64,000 bases of DNA, from assembly GCF_019443745.1 (NCBI RefSeq), contig NZ_CP050948.1, forward strand, positions 868,001 to 932,000. The letters run 5' to 3'. The notes beneath the pieces were generated by a model. The model saw only the letters and a list, made by a program, of their open reading frames with translations. It did not search any database and was not told where the DNA came from. This DNA is from Iamia sp. SCSIO 61187 (GTDB lineage: Bacteria; Actinomycetota; Acidimicrobiia; Acidimicrobiales; Iamiaceae). Below, piece by piece: positions 43,578-52,092 of the stretch (position 1 is the stretch's first letter; every line of letters starts with the position of its first letter). Position numbers and translations under genes: made by a program.

Positions 43578-43901
43578 GTGGCCGAACTGGAGCTCCACGA
43601 CGAGATCGTCGACTGGATGGCCACCCTCGACGACACCGAGGGGGATCGAACGGTCGTGGTGATCGACCGGCTCGCCACGCTCGGGTCGTCGGCGCGGATG
43701 CCGCTCTCGAAGAGCCTCGGCGACGGACTGTTCGAGCTGCGGTTCACGCTCGGCCCGACGGCACGACGGATCACCTACCGGTTCACCAAGGACGGTCGGA
43801 TCATCCTGCTGACCACCTTCCGCAAGCAACGCAACAACGAACGCAACGAGATCACCCGGGCACGCAAGGCCGCCGAGGACTGCGCCGAGCAGTACCCCTG
43901 A
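43578..43901 (+). CDS. RelE/HigB-like toxin (type II toxin-antitoxin)
   Basis: A 107-residue protein. GDRTVVVIDRLATLGSSARMPLSKSLGDGLFELRFTLGPTARRITYRFTKDGRIILLTTFRKQRNNERNEITRARKAAEDC matches the RelE/HigB phage-derived Gp49-like family, mRNA interferases acting at the ribosome. KSLGDGLFELRF and the basic FRKQ segment are the hallmarks. GTG 43578. Twelve bases before an HTH antitoxin, so toxin precedes antitoxin, as in HigBA. Confidence 0.85.
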   Translation: MAELELHDEIVDWMATLDDTEGDRTVVVIDRLATLGSSARMPLSKSLGDGLFELRFTLGPTARRITYRFTKDGRIILLTTFRKQRNNERNEITRARKAAEDCAEQYP

Positions 43902-43912
43902 AGGAGACGACG

Positions 43913-44233
43913 ATGGCCAACTACTCCCGCTGGGACGACGTCAAGAAGAAGCGCCCCGGGCCCGATGCCGACACCCGCGCCGGTGTCGAACAGGACCTCG
44001 CGCTCGGCCAGCTCATCTACGACCTGCGAACCGAAGCCGGCCTCAGCCAGCGCGAGCTCGCCGAGCGGATGGGCACCACCCAGTCGGTGATCTCCCGTCT
44101 CGAGGAGGGCGGGGGAGCGCGCAACCGCATCGACACCCTCGCCCGAGTGGCCACCGCCCTCGACCGCCACCTCATCGTCTCGTTCCCGGAGAAGGTCCCC
44201 GCCAAGCTCAAGGACGCCGTGCAGGTCGCCTGA
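43913..44233 (+). CDS. XRE-family HTH antitoxin
   Basis: A 106-residue protein. The HTH is LIYDLRTEAGLSQRELAERMGTTQSVISRLEEGGGARNRIDTLARVATAL. ATG 43913 follows AAGGAGACG. It should neutralise the RelE-like toxin and bind the inverted repeat at 43526. The pair lies at the right end of element 2 and could stabilise it against loss. Confidence 0.88.
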   Translation: MANYSRWDDVKKKRPGPDADTRAGVEQDLALGQLIYDLRTEAGLSQRELAERMGTTQSVISRLEEGGGARNRIDTLARVATALDRHLIVSFPEKVPAKLKDAVQVA

Positions 44234-44258
44234 TCGCAGCCACGCCGAGCAGGGCAGC

Positions 44259-44278
44259 TTCTACACCTCCTTCTACAC
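44259..44278 (+). promoter_or_regulatory. Predicted arm-type sites at the right end of element 2
   Basis: TTCTACAC at 44259 and 44271, the same motif and spacing as beside integrases 1 and 3. Subtracting the IS copy inserted at 44356, it lies about 120 bp before att copy 3, the same distance as the pair at 39439 from att copy 2. Confidence 0.45.
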
Positions 44279-44386
44279 CGCGGGTTGGTATCCGGTGGTA
44301 CAACGGGTGACGGACCGGTACGTCGGATGCGCGAAACCCCAGCTCACAGGTACTGTGAACCGCCCTGGGTCTGGTGGAGGCTCGGG

Positions 44387-45304
44387 CTATTGGATTCCAA
44401 CCCCGGTGGGGTCGGCTTGTTGGGCAGCGTAGAAGGCTGCTTCGAGCTCGGCGGGCGGCCGGTGGCCGCAGTGGCCATGAAGGCGCTGCTCGTTGAACCA
44501 GTGCACCCACGACAACGTGGCCAGCTCGAGCTCGTCGACGTCGTCCCAGGGCCGTGGGGCGTCGGGTCCGTAGACGCATTCGGTCTTGTAGAGACCGTTG
44601 GTCGTCTCGGCCAGAGCGTTGTCGTAGGAGTCGGCGACGGTCCCGATCGATGGCCGGGCGCCGATCTCGTCGAGGCGCTCGGTGAACCGCACCGAGGTGA
44701 ACTGCGACCCGGCATCGGCGTGTGCGATCAGCCCGACGAGCCGGCGGCCGCCGCGTGAGCGCCGGGCCATCTCCAAGGCGTCGAGCACCATCTCGGTGCG
44801 CATGTTCGACGCCACCCGCCAGCCCACGATGCGGCGGCTGAACGCGTCCACGATGAAGCACACGTACGCCATCCCGGACCGGGTCGGGACGTAGGTCAAG
44901 TCGGTCACCCACAGAGCGTCGGGCCGGTCCGCGTTGAAGTTCCGGCGCACCAGATCCGGCGCCCGGACCGCGTCCGGGTCGGCGACGGTGGTGAAGACCC
45001 GCTTGCGCCGCCGTGACACGCCGGCGATGCCGAGCTCGCGCATCAACCGGGCCGTCTGGTCCCGGCCGATCTCGTGACCGGCCCGCCGAGCGGCGAGCCA
45101 GAGCTTGTGGGCGCCGTAGACCTTCCGGTTCGCCACCCACAACGCGAGCAGGATCGGCATCAACACTGCGTCGCGCCGAGCCCTCGCCGAGGGCTCGAGC
45201 TGGCGGCGCTTGGCCGCGTAGTAGGTGCTCGGAGCCATCTGCAGCACCCTGCAAATGGGCTCGACCCCGAACTCGCCACGATGGCGATCGATGTAGTCGA
45301 CCAT
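44387..45304 (-). CDS. IS3-family transposase OrfB (copy B)
   Basis: Identical to OrfB of copy A (DDE residues in WVTDLTYVPT, HADAGSQFTS, NALAETTNG). Its SYDNALAE codons are an unoccupied homologue of the IS110 target site. Confidence 0.85.
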   Translation of the reverse strand: MVDYIDRHRGEFGVEPICRVLQMAPSTYYAAKRRQLEPSARARRDAVLMPILLALWVANRKVYGAHKLWLAARRAGHEIGRDQTARLMRELGIAGVSRRRKRVFTTVADPDAVRAPDLVRRNFNADRPDALWVTDLTYVPTRSGMAYVCFIVDAFSRRIVGWRVASNMRTEMVLDALEMARRSRGGRRLVGLIAHADAGSQFTSVRFTERLDEIGARPSIGTVADSYDNALAETTNGLYKTECVYGPDAPRPWDDVDELELATLSWVHWFNEQRLHGHCGHRPPAELEAAFYAAQQADPTGVGIQ

Positions 45305-45368
45305 CACTTCGACGGGCGGTCGAGCTCCGCCGCGAAGAAAGCCGACGCCGACTTCAAGATCGGCGGGT

Positions 45369-46517
45369 TCAAGCGGTGGCCGCAACGACCTGTGCGTAAG
45401 CCTCTGATGGTGTCAGGTAGCCGAGGGTCTTGCGCGGACGGCCGTTGAGGCTCCGCTGGATCTCGACGAGTTCGGAAGCGGAGACCTTCGAGAGGTCGGT
45501 GCCCTTGGGCAAGTACTGACGAAGGAGACCGTTGGTGTTCTCGTTCGAGCCGCGCTGCCAGGGCGAGTGCGGATCGCAGAAGTAGATCGGGATGCCTGTC
45601 GCCGTCGTGAAGCTGGCGTGGGTCGACATCTCGGCTCCTTGATCCCAGGTGATCGACCGGACGAGCTCGTCGGGCAGCGTGGCGATGGCCTTGCGCATCG
45701 CCTTCTCGACGGTCACTGCCGACCGGTCGCCGTCGAGGTGCAGGAGGAGCACGAGGCGGGTGGTGCGCTCGACGAGGGTGCCGACAGCGCTGCGGCTGGC
45801 TTCGCCGAGGATGAGGTCGCCTTCCCAGTGACCCGGCACGGCGCGGTCGTCGGCTTCGGCGGGTCGCTCGGAGATGTTGACCATCCCGGGAATGCGCCCT
45901 CGCCCGTCGACGGTGCCGCGCTTCTTGCGACTGGCCCGGCCCGAGCGGAGGCATCGGGCCAGTTCACGCCGGAGTTCTCCTCGGCCCTGGACGAACAGCG
46001 ACTGGTAGATCGTCTCGTGACTCACCCGCATCTCCGGGTCGTCCGGGAAGTCCAACGGTAAGCGTCGAGCGATCTCGTCGGGCGACCACAGCTCCTCGAG
46101 CCGCTTGGTCACCTCATCGAGCAGCCGGCCGGCTCCGAGCTTGCAGGGCTTCGGTCGTCGGGCGGCGTGGCGGGCGCGCTGGTGGGCGGCCCAGGCCGAG
46201 TAGCCCTGGCGGCCGCCGTTGGCGGCAACCTCGCGGGTCACCACCGACGGGACCCGACCGATCGCCCGGGCGATCGCGCTGAGCGAGTCGCCGGCGCGGA
46301 TGCCGACGAAGATCTCCTCGCGATCAGCGATGCTCAAACAGCCCGGGCGCGGTTCCCACGTGTCGGGGACCCCGGTTGTGAACCGGCCGTCGCGGACCAT
46401 GAGCCCGACCATCGGCGCGGTGCAGCCGATCTCCCTGGCGATGTCGACGAGCCGCCACCCACGGCCTCGGAGTCGGAACGCAAGCTGCTTCTGCTCGTGG
46501 GTGAGGATTCCGGCCAT
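45369..46517 (-). CDS. IS30-family transposase (copy B)
   Basis: Identical, 382 residues, to the nested transposase of copy A; complete HTH domains and DDE core. Confidence 0.9.
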   Translation of the reverse strand: MAGILTHEQKQLAFRLRGRGWRLVDIAREIGCTAPMVGLMVRDGRFTTGVPDTWEPRPGCLSIADREEIFVGIRAGDSLSAIARAIGRVPSVVTREVAANGGRQGYSAWAAHQRARHAARRPKPCKLGAGRLLDEVTKRLEELWSPDEIARRLPLDFPDDPEMRVSHETIYQSLFVQGRGELRRELARCLRSGRASRKKRGTVDGRGRIPGMVNISERPAEADDRAVPGHWEGDLILGEASRSAVGTLVERTTRLVLLLHLDGDRSAVTVEKAMRKAIATLPDELVRSITWDQGAEMSTHASFTTATGIPIYFCDPHSPWQRGSNENTNGLLRQYLPKGTDLSKVSASELVEIQRSLNGRPRKTLGYLTPSEAYAQVVAATA

Positions 46518-46585
46518 GGCGCTGCTCCTGTGATCGAGGTGCTCGGATCGTCACAGGACCGGTGCGCCCACCGGTGGATTCCGCC

Positions 46586-46872
46586 ATCGCGTTCGCCCGA
46601 CGCAGCTCGCGGTTCTCGGCCTCGAGCGCCTTGATCTTCGCTGCGTCCTCCGACGACGTCCCAGCCTTCAGGCCCTCATCGATGTCGGCCTGCTTGACCC
46701 ACTTCCGCACCGTCTCGACCCCGTAGCCGAGTTGGCTCGCGACCCGCTGGATCGTCCCGTGGTCGGTGCCCAGCTCCCGGCGCAGCTGACGCACCAGCCG
46801 CACCGCCTGAGCCTTCTCCTCCGGCGAGTACCGACGCGTCGTCGGCTTCCCCGGCCTGATGTCCTTCGGCAT
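46586..46872 (-). pseudogene. IS3 orfA cut by IS30 (copy B)
   Basis: Same truncation as copy A: HTH and zipper start from ATG 46872 up to the IS30 junction; the displaced tail is at 45304-45361. Confidence 0.85.
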
Positions 46873-46967
46873 GACTCCATCCTCGTTTCCAAGGTCAGGA
46901 GCCTCCAACGAACCCAGGGCGGTTCACTGGATGGCACAGGACGGGACAGGAGAGCACGACGCGATTT

Positions 46968-47017
46968 GGGCTCATAACCCGAAGGTCGCAGGTTCAAATC
47001 CTGCCCCCGCCACCAAC
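46968..47017 (+). repeat. att core copy 3 (tRNA-fMet 3' half)
   Basis: A 50-bp copy of 4882-4931, starting two bases earlier in the anticodon stem than copy 2 and ending one base earlier. It is the right end of element 2 and left end of element 3. No 5' half of the tRNA is present. Confidence 0.88.
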
Positions 47018-47026
47018 GTCAGGACG

Positions 47027-47053
47027 AAAGCCCAGGTCAATGACCTGGGCTTT
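47027..47053 (+). terminator. Perfect hairpin after att copy 3
   Basis: AAAGCCCAGGTCA (47027-47039) and TGACCTGGGCTTT (47041-47053) form a 13-bp perfect inverted repeat around a single base, with a TTTT end: a convincing intrinsic terminator in both directions. Confidence 0.75.
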
Positions 47054-47069
47054 TGCCTTGTTTGGGGGC

Positions 47070-47138
47070 GTCTACCGGGTTCCTGGTGGGTTCTCCCGGA
47101 TGGTCTACCGGGCCTGACTTCTACACCGACTTCTACAC
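47070..47138 (+). promoter_or_regulatory. Mixed arm-type sites left of integrase 3
   Basis: GTCTACCGG at 47070 and 47103 (integrase 2 type) is followed by TTCTACAC at 47119 and 47131 (integrase 1/3 type). Both sets face integrase 3, so this end combines two specificities. Confidence 0.45.
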
Positions 47139-47390
47139 CGCGGGATGGGACGCGTTGTAACGCGCTGGTCCGGGACGTCACGCGATGACAAGGCCGCCTG
47201 GCCGCGTCCGATGGTCTGGTCGGTGCCTGGAGCGCCTGCCGGGGGCTGGCTCGAACGGTCGACTCTCGACGTTCGGGTTCGACCTCGGTATGGTCGAGAT
47301 CGGCAGCGCCCATCCCGTCGGACGTCCTGGGATCGGCCTCGAACGCTGCGTGGCGTCTCTTTCGGAATCCACATCGAAAGGGACCGCACC

Positions 47391-48692
47391 ATGCGCGGAG
47401 GCATCCAGAAGAAGGGCAACAACTACTACGCCGTCGTCTACGACGGCATCGATTCGGGGACCGGCAGGAAGCGCCGGACCTGGATCCCCGCGGGGACCAG
47501 GCGCAACGACGCCGAGAAGGTGCTCGCCGAGGAGATCAAGCGCCGCCACGACGGCGTGCCGGTGCCGACCGAGAAGCTCACCCTCGGGCAGTACCTCACC
47601 GATCGGTGGCTGCCGATCCAGAAGTCGCGGGTGCGTGCCAGCACCTACGACTCGTACCGGCGGAACATCGACCTTCACGTGCTGCCGGCGCTCGGCCGTC
47701 GGCCGATCGAGCGGCTGACTCCCGACGATCTCGACGTCTTCTACGCGACGCTGCTGACCGAGGGACGCAAGACGCCGAAGGCCTCGAAGCCGACGCGCGT
47801 CGTCGGCGAGTGCGACGCGGTCGGGCCGGCCGGGCTGGCCCCGAAGACGGTGCGCAACATCCACCTGATGCTCAACAAGGCGATGAACGACGCCCAGCGC
47901 AAGGGCATCGTCGTCCGCAACGTCGTCGCGTTGGCCGACGCGCCGACGCTGAAGAATCGCCAGGAGGGCAACATCAAGGCCTGGGACGCCAGGCAGCTTC
48001 GGACGTTCCTCGACTCCGTGCGCAGCCACCGGCTGCACCCGGCGTTCCACTTGTCGTCGCACACCGGGATGCGACGGGGCGAGGTGCTTGGGCTTCGGTG
48101 GTGCGATGTCGACCTCGAGAACATGCGGCTATCGGTGCGCCAGGCGCTGGTGTCGATCGCGTACGAGGTGGAGATCTCGGACGTGAAGACCGGCACGGGG
48201 CGGCGCACGATCGACCTCGATCCGGTGACCATCGACGTGCTGAAGGCGTGGCGCATCCAGCGGGCTGAGGAGAAGGGTGGCATCGATCCCAAGGGCGACG
48301 AGCTGGTGTTCGTAAAGCCGGACGGATCATGGATCCACCCGCACTCGTTCAGCCAGGTCCTCGACCGCAAGGTGGCCAAGCTCGACGTTCCGACGATCTC
48401 GCTCCACGACCTGAGGCACACGCACGCGACCCTTCTGCTCAAGGCCGGCGTGCCGGTGAAGGTGGTCAGCGAGCGGCTTGGACACGCGAACGTTGCCTTC
48501 ACGATGGCCGTGTACCAGCACGTCCTGCCGGGCATGCAGGCCGCTGCCGCGTCCACCTTCGCCCAGCTCCTCGGCAACCCCGGCATCGACTGGAGCGGCT
48601 GGGTTACCGACGTGGCCGAACCCTGCCCCGGGCCGCAAGCGACCGAGGACTCGGCGACGAACGTGGTCGAGTCGGAAGGAGAGCAGCTGTGA
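47391..48692 (+). CDS. Tyrosine recombinase/integrase of element 3
   Basis: A 433-residue integrase. The arm-binding domain is MRGGIQKKGNNYYAVVYDG; an insertion of about 18 residues (KTPKASKPTRVVGECDAVGP) distinguishes it from integrase 1. The catalytic set is Arg in HTGMRRGEVLGLRW, HDLRHTHATLL and Tyr in MAVYQHVLPGM. ATG 47391 follows GAAAGGGA. Strong similarity to integrase 1 suggests recent common ancestry of elements 1 and 3. The C-terminus is extended by about 40 acidic residues (EPCPGPQATEDSATNVVES). Confidence 0.93.
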   Translation: MRGGIQKKGNNYYAVVYDGIDSGTGRKRRTWIPAGTRRNDAEKVLAEEIKRRHDGVPVPTEKLTLGQYLTDRWLPIQKSRVRASTYDSYRRNIDLHVLPALGRRPIERLTPDDLDVFYATLLTEGRKTPKASKPTRVVGECDAVGPAGLAPKTVRNIHLMLNKAMNDAQRKGIVVRNVVALADAPTLKNRQEGNIKAWDARQLRTFLDSVRSHRLHPAFHLSSHTGMRRGEVLGLRWCDVDLENMRLSVRQALVSIAYEVEISDVKTGTGRRTIDLDPVTIDVLKAWRIQRAEEKGGIDPKGDELVFVKPDGSWIHPHSFSQVLDRKVAKLDVPTISLHDLRHTHATLLLKAGVPVKVVSERLGHANVAFTMAVYQHVLPGMQAAAASTFAQLLGNPGIDWSGWVTDVAEPCPGPQATEDSATNVVESEGEQL

Positions 48693-48841
48693 ACGCGGCG
48701 AGCGAACTCGCCGCCGAGCACATGCAACTGCCTGCGGGCTGTGGAGGCTGCCGCCTGGTTGCTCGCGACCTCACCTTCGCAGCGCTGACGGTGGGCGCAT
48801 CTGGCTATGCGCGACATCGGCGACTCCTACCGGGTGCCTGA
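48689..48841 (+). CDS. Small protein coupled to integrase 3
   Basis: A 50-residue open frame (start GTG 48689, ATGA-like overlap with the integrase stop, preceded by GGAAGGAGAG). It reads VNAASELAAEHMQLPAGCGG and then CRLVARDLTFAALTVGASGY. It contains a CGGC motif. No family is recognised; the strong ribosome site and coupling are the only support. It could be a regulator of the integrase. Confidence 0.4.
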   Translation: MNAASELAAEHMQLPAGCGGCRLVARDLTFAALTVGASGYARHRRLLPGA

Positions 48842-49047
48842 TGAGGTTCTGGTCGTCGCCGACCGGCTGCCTACGTTTGTGGCCAGACCATGTCGAGCGT
48901 CCAGCGGCTCGGCAACCGCAGTTCCTGGCACACCGACAAAGCGCCGGCGAGTATCCCGATGGGTCAGCACGGCGTAGGGGACCTCCAGCTGGCCCGCTTC
49001 GGCCGGGACCGCCGGAGAGTGAGCGGACGAGCGCTACGTTGGCTTGG

Positions 49048-49728
49048 ATGTCGGTTGGCTCGGTCTACGTGCTCTACAACCCGAGCATGCCTGGTCTGCT
49101 GAAGATCGGTCGCACCAAGCGGACGGCTGAGCGGCGAGCGCGTGAACTCAGAACGACTGGCGTTCCGTCGCAATTCATCGTCCTATTCGATGTTCTCGTG
49201 GATGATGTCGATCGTGTCGAGAGTGCGATGCACCAGCGCTTTGCGGCTGCCCGGCACGACCCCAAGCGAGAGTTCTTTCGACTTGCTCCCCGCGAGGCGA
49301 TCTCGGCGCTGCTGGAAGAGTCCTCTGCGTTCCTCAAGGGATCTCCGTTCCAGGGTTCGCGGCTCGACATCACGGCCGCCCTTCAAGCTTCACATGGGCC
49401 GATTCTGCGCGACGACCTCAGCACCGTATGTATGGTGCAGACAGCCGACTCCGTGAAGCTCGCGGCGGAGATGCTGACGGGCATCGGTCAGAGGACCACG
49501 ATCGAGACGGAGTTGGGCTTCATCGTCGACGGTTCTGCCGATGAGCCACTGTTCTCACTCGAGGACTCGCTCGAAGTCAACGCGCAGCGGTTCGTCGATC
49601 TGGACGAACTCACGCTCCTGATGTGTACGCCTCTCGTTCACGGCGACCATGCGGAACGGATTGACCACGAGCAGAATCCGTACTGGACGGCGCTATGGGA
49701 CTCCCTCCCCGACGTGGACTCTGACTAA
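49048..49728 (+). CDS. GIY-YIG-like (T5orf172/Mug113-type) nuclease family protein
   Basis: A 226-residue protein. GSVYVLYNPSMPGLLKIGRTKRTAERRARELRTTGVPSQFIVLFDVLVDDVDRVESAMHQRFAAARHDPKREFFRL is the T5orf172 domain: VYVLYNP and KIGRT are the two GIY-YIG strands, with Arg and the later Glu (VESAMHQRF) as catalytic candidates. The C-terminal 120 residues are unlike known domains. Such proteins occur in phages and mobile elements. ATG 49048; weak ribosome site. Flanked by 200 bp on each side with no gene seen. Confidence 0.8.
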   Translation: MSVGSVYVLYNPSMPGLLKIGRTKRTAERRARELRTTGVPSQFIVLFDVLVDDVDRVESAMHQRFAAARHDPKREFFRLAPREAISALLEESSAFLKGSPFQGSRLDITAALQASHGPILRDDLSTVCMVQTADSVKLAAEMLTGIGQRTTIETELGFIVDGSADEPLFSLEDSLEVNAQRFVDLDELTLLMCTPLVHGDHAERIDHEQNPYWTALWDSLPDVDSD

Positions 49729-49914
49729 CGCACTCGGGCTAGTGGCCTCCGTGCCCCTCGTCGACATCGGGGCCCACCACGCCCCGGAACAGTGGAGTGA
49801 TGCGCAGGATGCCCAGACGGCCGGCCAACCGCATCGATCACAGCGAGGGCAGCGACGGTCAAGAGGACGGCGCTACGAGCAGTGTCATCCCGCTCACCAC
49901 CGGAGGTGTGCCTC

Positions 49915-50748
49915 TCAGCCGAGGTACTTGAGATTGCGGACGAACTCGGCGTCCGTATCGGTATCGGCGTAGACCGGCTCCTCTGTCGCAGTCACCCACA
50001 GGCCGGTGTCGGGGTCATGGCGCAGGCCGTGGTGCGGGCTCACGTAAGCCATCACCGGGGCGAGGTAGTGGCGGAAGAATGGTTCGGCTTCGACGGCCTT
50101 GCGGGCGTACATCATCCCCGGCGTGCCGGGGATCAGGCGGCGCTGCACGAACACACCCCACTGCGCGTCCAGTGCGTCGCGCAAGATTGTGATGGCCTCC
50201 AAGCTGCGTCCTCGCGGGTCCTCGTAGAGTCCGTCGTTGAAGTGGACGAGGTCGTTGCGGATGATCCGCAGCCGATTGAAATGCTCGGCTGAGGCAGGCT
50301 CAAGGACGTCCCACCGGTTGAGGATCTCGAGCGCGGCGGCATAGGTGGGGGCCTTGGGAGCTTCGATCCTGCGACGGTCGGCTTCCGTGGCGCAGTCGTC
50401 GACGAGATCGATGAGAAGGTGGTTCAGGACCCGTTCGGCGACCGCGCCGGCGCCGACCGCCGCCGGGAAGTAGGCGCCGGACACGAACGCGTGACGAACC
50501 TCTCTCCACAGATGCAAATGCCAGCCGATCGTGGAGAAGGGATCGGCGCCGAGATCCTGGATGTTGGCGATGACGGCCTCAAGGTTTGCCTCGCCGTGGA
50601 TGTAGCGCAGCCGGTCGATCTGCGCTCGGCGGTTCTCCGCGGCCTGGGCGCGTACCGCGGGGTCAGCTCCCTCGCCTACAGGGTCTAGGAGATGGTGGCC
50701 CGTGTTGAAGTCGAGCGGCATGAGGCGGTATCGACGCAGCTCCGGCAC
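49915..50748 (-). CDS. Hypothetical protein with HEPN/DUF4145-like motif
   Basis: A 277-residue protein. The middle part is helical: GAVAERVLNHLLIDLVDDC, then a segment with RLRIIRNDLVHFNDG, where RNDLVH fits the Rx4-6H motif of HEPN domains (RNase or scaffolding). The C-terminal LAPVMAYVSPHHGLRHDPDTGLWVTATEEP is not recognised. HEPN proteins in mobile elements are often toxins or defence components, but other uses are common, so function is left open. Confidence 0.6.
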   Translation of the reverse strand: MPELRRYRLMPLDFNTGHHLLDPVGEGADPAVRAQAAENRRAQIDRLRYIHGEANLEAVIANIQDLGADPFSTIGWHLHLWREVRHAFVSGAYFPAAVGAGAVAERVLNHLLIDLVDDCATEADRRRIEAPKAPTYAAALEILNRWDVLEPASAEHFNRLRIIRNDLVHFNDGLYEDPRGRSLEAITILRDALDAQWGVFVQRRLIPGTPGMMYARKAVEAEPFFRHYLAPVMAYVSPHHGLRHDPDTGLWVTATEEPVYADTDTDAEFVRNLKYLG

Positions 50749-51079
50749 TCACTGGAGCCTACGGGCCCGCGCCCGCGTCCCGAGGCAGAGTACGACCTCC
50801 CCTGAGGGGCTAAGCACCATGCAGTGGTCGGAAGAAGCCGCGGATGCGGAGGCGCTTGCAACAGGTGAGTCGGACATCGAGTTCGATCCAAGCGATGGGG
50901 CCCCGTCGCCGTCGAGCACTTGGGGGTCACGGCAGCAAGGTCCCCAGGGTTCGAACGTTCGATGATGTCGGCGAGGAACCGGCTGATCGAAGTGGCCCCG
51001 CGCTCCGCCTCGCCGGCCTGGCCTCACCTCGGTTCCAGCCGAGCGGTGAGGTACTCACAGCGGGATCGCATCGTGGGTC
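50749..51079. other. Intergenic region with a short gene remnant
   Basis: No convincing gene. On the minus strand an ATG at 51071 opens MRSRCEYLTARLEPR (stop 51024); 20 bp coding CEYLTAR are identical to the 5' end of the zinc-finger-like gene at 11545. The rest of the gene is missing and IS copy C lies 9 bp upstream, so this is probably the decayed 5' end of a paralogue. Confidence 0.45.
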
Positions 51080-51110
51080 TGAACCGCCCTGGGTCTGGTG
51101 GAGGCTCGGG

Positions 51111-52028
51111 CTATTGGATTCCAACCCCGGTGGGGTCGGCTTGTTGGGCAGCGTAGAAGGCTGCTTCGAGCTCGGCGGGCGGCCGGTGGCCGCAGTGGCC
51201 ATGAAGGCGCTGCTCGTTGAACCAGTGCACCCACGACAACGTGGCCAGCTCGAGCTCGTCGACGTCGTCCCAGGGCCGTGGGGCGTCGGGTCCGTAGACG
51301 CATTCGGTCTTGTAGAGACCGTTGGTCGTCTCGGCCAGAGCGTTGTCGTAGGAGTCGGCGACGGTCCCGATCGATGGCCGGGCGCCGATCTCGTCGAGGC
51401 GCTCGGTGAACCGCACCGAGGTGAACTGCGACCCGGCATCGGCGTGTGCGATCAGCCCGACGAGCCGGCGGCCGCCGCGTGAGCGCCGGGCCATCTCCAA
51501 GGCGTCGAGCACCATCTCGGTGCGCATGTTCGACGCCACCCGCCAGCCCACGATGCGGCGGCTGAACGCGTCCACGATGAAGCACACGTACGCCATCCCG
51601 GACCGGGTCGGGACGTAGGTCAAGTCGGTCACCCACAGAGCGTCGGGCCGGTCCGCGTTGAAGTTCCGGCGCACCAGATCCGGCGCCCGGACCGCGTCCG
51701 GGTCGGCGACGGTGGTGAAGACCCGCTTGCGCCGCCGTGACACGCCGGCGATGCCGAGCTCGCGCATCAACCGGGCCGTCTGGTCCCGGCCGATCTCGTG
51801 ACCGGCCCGCCGAGCGGCGAGCCAGAGCTTGTGGGCGCCGTAGACCTTCCGGTTCGCCACCCACAACGCGAGCAGGATCGGCATCAACACTGCGTCGCGC
51901 CGAGCCCTCGCCGAGGGCTCGAGCTGGCGGCGCTTGGCCGCGTAGTAGGTGCTCGGAGCCATCTGCAGCACCCTGCAAATGGGCTCGACCCCGAACTCGC
52001 CACGATGGCGATCGATGTAGTCGACCAT
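51111..52028 (-). CDS. IS3-family transposase OrfB (copy C)
   Basis: Identical to copies A and B, with a complete DDE core. Confidence 0.85.
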   Translation of the reverse strand: MVDYIDRHRGEFGVEPICRVLQMAPSTYYAAKRRQLEPSARARRDAVLMPILLALWVANRKVYGAHKLWLAARRAGHEIGRDQTARLMRELGIAGVSRRRKRVFTTVADPDAVRAPDLVRRNFNADRPDALWVTDLTYVPTRSGMAYVCFIVDAFSRRIVGWRVASNMRTEMVLDALEMARRSRGGRRLVGLIAHADAGSQFTSVRFTERLDEIGARPSIGTVADSYDNALAETTNGLYKTECVYGPDAPRPWDDVDELELATLSWVHWFNEQRLHGHCGHRPPAELEAAFYAAQQADPTGVGIQ

Positions 52029-52092
52029 CACTTCGACGGGCGGTCGAGCTCCGCCGCGAAGAAAGCCGACGCCGACTTCAAGATCGGCGGGT

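Larger units (their letters stand above)
44356..46926 (-). mobile_element. Chimeric IS30-in-IS3 element, copy B
   Basis: The same 2,571-bp unit as copy A, flanked by a 3-bp duplication CTG (44353-44355 and 46927-46929). The nested IS30 unit is 45362-46585. It is inserted between the arm-type sites and the att core of element 2, probably damaging excision from this end. Confidence 0.93.
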
